DNA of 64,000 nucleotides from Tetrahymena elliotti 4EA (lineage: Eukaryota > Ciliophora > Oligohymenophorea > Hymenostomatida > Tetrahymenidae), in the NCBI GenBank assembly GCA_000231825.2, contig JH720318.1, forward strand, positions 700,539 through 764,538, given 5' to 3'. Numbering within the stretch: position 1 is the first letter of the stretch; the number at the start of each line of letters is the position of its first letter. Shown here one piece after another: positions 59,551 to 64,000 of the stretch. Made by a program: the position numbers and the translations under genes. The notes beneath the pieces are model-generated. The model was not told where the DNA came from and searched no databases. It saw nothing but the letters and a program-made list of their open reading frames with translations.

Positions 59551-62500
59551 ATGTCAGAATAAAATTGCCAAAATTCAGAAATAAGAATTTAAGATAAATT
59601 AAATTAAGAAGATAGCTCATATGAAGTTTAAAATCTCTAACATTTAATCTAGAATGATGAATTAAAATCATTAGATTAAATAGAGAAAGATCATTTTGTT
59701 ATTGCTGAAGGAGTAAATAAAGAATTCGAGTCAATTAACAATCTGAATGTCGATTTAGACTATTAGAAATATTTAAATAATGAAGAGAAAAAAACTTTAG
59801 AAAAGTTGTAAGATAACACTCTTATTACAATAGAAAAATATAAAGATGTTAAATAATAATCATCTTAAAAAAAAAATCCTGAATTTTTTTAGAAGGGATG
59901 TGATATGAATTCACCAACAAGCATGGAGAGTTCTTAATAAGCATAATCTTGTATTACTTTTTACTAATACAAAGTAGGAAAATTAAATTAAAATAATAAA
60001 ATGTCAGATTCAGCTAATTCTTATCACAGTGACAAACTCCATTTATTTGCAACTAAAAAATTTGAGTAAAATTTAGAAAATTTTATTATTTTTTGTGAAT
60101 TTTTAAAAGCTCTTAATGTCTTACATTGAATTTTGATATATTTTTGATAAGATTATTTATCAAGCATACAATCCAAAACTTCTATAATGAATATATTTTT
60201 ATTTTAAAGCTAATCTGAATAGTTTACACCAACGAATCCTAATTAATAGTAATTTAATCATGACTAAGGGTTTTAAGAGAACTTAAGTCATGAATAGCTA
60301 AAAAATTATTTTGAGGTTGTTCAATAAAATGTATCTAAAAGAATTTGTTTTAATAGTCCATAAGAGGATTAACCTCATTAAGTCAGAAGCCTCATATAAC
60401 CACAGTAAAGTGATGAAAAATAAATGGCATATATTAATAGAAGATAGTAATTATCTCCTGAAAATTAAAGTAGAGATCCTTATTTTTATTCAGCAGGATT
60501 TGGCTTTGAGAAATTCCAATCAAGAACAAATCCTAAGCAGTATTATACAAGTTTTAAGTTTAAAAGTGATAAGAGTTCTTCTCCTTAAAGATCAAAAAGT
60601 AAAAAGAAATCTTAAGAGGAAATATTAGATCACAGTACTGACGCCTATAATACTTCAGATTAGAAGTAATCAACATTAAAATTACAAAACAAAGTTTAAG
60701 GTCAGAATAATTCTTTAATAAATACCATGTTATAATCAAATTCAGTTAGATAATCCTTTGAAAATTTGAAAAAAAGTGCTAAAAATCCTATATAGGTTTC
60801 ACCTAGTTAAAATAAAAGATCTAAATAAATTTATAAGTCTAGTAAAGAAAATGAAGTTTAGTATTCATCTAATAAAAAATAACCATTTTAAAGCCTCAAA
60901 AATGCTAATTCATCATAGAAACAAAGAAAAGACAGTTTTAATAATTTAAAAAAATAAAAATCATTGAATAATTAACTTAATGAAAAAAGTGAAAGTCTTG
61001 ATGATGGTTATAAAAAAAGTTTAGTCAGCCCATCTTGTTTTTATTTTTTAGATGAAGCTTCTAATTCATCTATCCTAAAAAATACTTTAATTTAATGGTT
61101 TGAAAATGAAAAAATGAAGTTTCAAAATAAAGTTGATTCTATTTAAAGGAGCTATAATAATCTTGATTATGAAATTCCCAAAAGGAATAAATATGTTGTT
61201 AGTAACTAAGAATTAAGTAATATACAAAACTTTTTAATTGATTTTGAAGTTTTACTAAGTTAAAGTAATGGTATTGTTAATTCAAAACTTGAAATGAAGC
61301 TCTAAGAATTCTTAAATAGTGGAGCTTAAATTGTTGTAAATAGAATTAAAGATAAAAAACCTTCAACTACTAAATTTAAACAAGAAATTTAATAAAAAGT
61401 TAAATAAGATTTAAATGGTCATCAGGCTGACTCAGATTAAAAAGATCCTTAAAAGGTTGATTAATTTAAAGGGTTTTCTGCTTAAGCTACTGCCTGCTCA
61501 AGAGTTTTAAATATTGATCCATGCATTTTTAAAAAGCTTATTAATGAAGAATAAATTCTTAATTACTCATTTCATACAAGTATCCTTCAAGAGTAGGTGA
61601 ACCAAATTAATATCAAGATTTTGAATGTAAATATTTAAATCAGAAAATCCAAGAGTTTTTAATTCAATTTGAATATTAGGAACAAAAATTTACCACAGAA
61701 TCAGATCTTAAAACAAATTTATTTTTATCTTTGTTTTCATTTTTGGCCAACTTTTTTGAATTCATACCAGTTGTTAACTAAAAGTTAGAGGTATTTATTT
61801 TGGAATTTTATTGTTAGCATAAAATTATATTAAAATAGGATAATTCTTGGGAATTCTGCAATAATTTATTAACAAAATCAGGAATCATTTACAATTCTAT
61901 TCAAAAATTGCCAGCTTTAATTGAAAAACAATTATATAATCCATGTAACTTTATAAAAAAAAATAAAGATAAATTTAATGAGCATTTTTAAAGATTTAAT
62001 TTAGGAGTTTGAAGAAAGTTTTGATGAAGTAGAAAAAATAGTCTGTTAAGTAGATAAATTGTTAGAAGATTCTGAATACTGTTTCTTTTTGAAATTTGTA
62101 TATTCAATTAAGTCCATATTTGAAGTAAAAATAAAAAGATTATTTTAATAAAACATATTTAACAATATTTTAATCTAAAAAGATTTTAAAAAATAACAAT
62201 CTCATTTAATTCGATCAGAAAAAGCTTTAGCTCAATTAAAAAAAAACTTAGGAGTATTTAATAAAAAGAGAACAAAAAATAAAAGATGGAATACCTGTAA
62301 ATTCTTATCTGTAAAAATCAGTTATGGAATAAGAAAATTTTGTCTAATAATAATACGGAGTCAATTTTTAAGACTGGGAAAATAATATCTTATAAGTTTA
62401 GAAGGATATTAATACACTAAAGGTAAAAGAAAAACAATCAAAATGGATAGAAGAAAGAAATATTAAAAAGAAAACTGTCCAAAAAGATTAGTAGAGAGAT

Positions 62501-63034
62501 CTAGATGATTTCTAAAGATATACACAGTTTGTATGTTAATAAAAAATATTTTAATAATAATAAATATTAATAAAACAAAGGGAGAATAATAATAACATAT
62601 GAGTAGAGTCAATAATCTTAAGCAAAGAGAGAGCAAAAGAGAAAGAATCAACAACTCCACAGAAATGAGAATGATAGAGAAAAAACAATAATAGTAAAGA
62701 AATAAATCTATGATTTCAGAAGAAATAGAAAAAACAGTAAAGATATTCATGCTTTATTTATTAAATTAATTTTATCATAAAATTTATATAGAAAAGTGAG
62801 ATATCATTCAAAAAAGTATTAAAAAAATAAGCTTTAGAGAAAAAAAAGTAAGAACATATTGAATTTGTTGAAAATGTTAAAGAAAAGAGAAAAATTAGAG
62901 AATAGTAAATCGAAGAACTAAAGAAAGTAGAAAAGGAGGAATATATTTGGAAGAAGGCCTAATAACTTTTAGAAAAATAAAATAAATTACTTTATGAAAG
63001 GGAATAATTGTTATAAAATTCAAAATTCTTTTGA
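59551..63034 (+). CDS. Large Q/S-rich coiled-coil hypothetical protein (1016 aa)
   Basis: Exons 59551-60065, 60210-61503, 61581-61944, 61994-62124, 62183-62530, 62581-62736 and 62792-63034 join in frame to 1016 aa. The first two exons are low-complexity Q/S/N/K-rich with serine-rich basic runs (SDKSSSPQRSKSKKK), probable phosphorylation sites. Exons 3 and 4 encode a folded helical region with cysteines (EFLIQFEYQEQKFTTESDL, FSFLANFFEFIPVVNQKLEV). The C-terminal third is a charged coiled-coil (KWIEERNIKKKTVQKDQQ, IREQQIEELKKVEKEEYIW). The intron 61504-61580 (donor GTTTTA) covers a stretch that is itself coding-like (VLNIDPCIFKKLINEEQ), so that junction is uncertain. Not recognised; probably cytoskeletal. 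Confidence 0.7.
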
Positions 63035-63643
63035 AAGAATAGAGTAAAGGATAAATTTAAGTTTTTATTTGGTTTGAAGACAATTAAAATACAAATTCAA
63101 TCTTTTATTTTTTAATAAATTTTTCTTTAAAATGATCAAACGGAATTAAATTGTAAAAATTATTATTTGTAGTAGTTTACTTTCATTTTTAACTGTTAAT
63201 TTAATATTTTTTCTAAAACTTTTTTATTTTTCAGTTTTTTAATACCGGTAAAGTTCTTCAAGCTTGATTTAAATAAGTATTTTCTTAGATTGTTCTTATT
63301 CAAAATTTTAAACCAAAATCACAAAAATTTTTGTTTTAATCATTAGGAATAATTAAGAATAAGTATACAGATTGTAAAAGAATTAATAGATTTATATAAG
63401 TAACACTAACAATAAAAGAAATTTATTCAAAAAAAAAGTAATCTTTTATTTTTAATTTCTCAATACAAAATTTACTTAGTTACATAGTTTTTCTTTTATA
63501 TAAATAATAGCCAAAATAAGGTATTTTAACTACTATTGAAAGAGTTAAAGAAATACAATAATCAGAATACCTAATTTAATCAGAATTAGTAAAAATAATA
63601 AATAAATCAAAAAATATAAAAAAAGAGAGAGACCAAAAAAAAT
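63035..63643. other. Intergenic spacer
   Basis: A/T-rich, about 600 bases, with no supportable feature. Confidence 0.6.
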
Positions 63644-63988
63644 ATGAATAAATAATTGATCGTATTTGCATTATTGGCAAGCACAATTCTAATAGGCTTC
63701 ACTGTATATATTACTTCAGAAAAGAAATAAGATCTTGATCCTTCATAATTTTAAAATACTGATGACTATACTAAATGTGCTTATATAGATTATAGAACCT
63801 TAAGTTCAGGCTTCGAATAAGTGAGAGTTACAAATACTTGTGATTATCCTGTTTCCTTCATCTTTGTGGTTTATCATTATATGTATTCTTAGACTTCATG
63901 TCTTGGTCCTGGTGAATCTGCACTTACTGATGTTGTAAGTGTTGATTAATATAAATATAATGGAATTAGCTGCAATATCTCTAAATGA
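63644..63988 (+). CDS. Small secreted or lumenal protein (114 aa)
   Basis: Single exon, 114 aa. It starts MNKQLIVFALLASTILIGFT, a clear signal peptide or signal anchor. The mature part has four cysteines (TKCAYIDYRTL, TNTCDYPVSF, TSCLGPGES, ISCNISK) that could form two disulphides. The pattern RVTNTCDYPVSFIFVVYHY recalls small ciliate secreted proteins with a beta-sandwich appearance, but no family can be named. Codon use is slightly C-rich. The stop TGA at 63986 is 12 bases before the window end, so the gene is complete. Confidence 0.8.
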
Positions 63989-64000
63989 GTAGTTAATAAG

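Noticed and set aside
60311..60628. 105-aa plus-strand standard-code frame (MRLFNKMYLKEFVL)
   Set aside because: It is a shifted frame within exon 2 of the gene at 59551; the Q/S-rich frame there is continuous with the neighbouring exons.
62463..62750. Hydrophobic minus-strand frame of 95 aa that resembles a membrane protein
   Set aside because: Antisense of a charged A-rich coiled-coil exon, which always reads as Leu/Ile/Phe on the other strand.

Overview
The window reads as macronuclear-type DNA of a ciliate close to Tetrahymena. TAA and TAG occur in frame throughout clearly homologous proteins at glutamine positions, and TGA is the only stop. The DNA is very AT-rich, and most introns are short GT-AG introns of about 46-230 nt, too long for Paramecium. 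With this code the true genes are far longer than standard-code ORFs suggest, so I rebuilt exon chains by hand. For every complete multi-exon model, the summed exon length is a multiple of three.

Layout from left to right. 1-1559 (-): 5' part of valyl-tRNA synthetase. 2219-2310: GC-rich islet, possible small RNA. 2949-6028 (+): acidic Q-rich protein. 6774-7724 (-): ESCRT-III/SNF7 protein. 8906-11202 (+): unknown protein. 11627-12372 (+): Ras-type GTPase with CAAX box. 13462-18531 (-): large six-TM channel with cyclic-nucleotide-binding domain (CNBD) and CCHC knuckle. 20581-22233 (+): membrane-anchored EF-hand protein. 24184-28350 (+): second CNBD/CCHC channel. 28773-29720 (+): unknown. 30102-31894 (+): MORN-repeat protein. 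32887-36494 (+): large coiled-coil protein. 37229-38005 (-): PIG-L deacetylase. 38712-40047 (-): unknown. 40239-40786 (-): small unknown. 41809-43152 and 46100-47530 (+): two UNC-93-like MFS paralogues with a small membrane-protein candidate between them (45037-45383, -). 48568-49639 (-): stomatin/SPFH protein. 50642-53719 (+): coiled-coil protein. 54009-54081 (-): tRNA-Phe. 54502-54885 (+): prefoldin 4. 56084-56956 (+): PI31-like proteasome regulator. 57262-57756 (+): RanBP2-type zinc finger. 58029-58964 (-): FSH1-like hydrolase. 59551-63034 (+): large coiled-coil protein. 63644-63988 (+): small secreted protein.

This is ordinary eukaryotic gene space: independent genes on both strands, AT-rich spacers and no operons. 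Two themes recur. One is signalling and membrane proteins (two related CNBD channels, an EF-hand protein, a Ras GTPase, two MFS paralogues). The other is long Q/N-rich or coiled-coil proteins of the kind common in ciliate cortex and cilia. The most unusual content is the pair of channels. Each joins a six-TM core and CNBD to a CCHC zinc knuckle and a low-complexity tail, and neither has a recognisable K+ selectivity filter. No transposons, CRISPR arrays, prophages or rRNA were seen.
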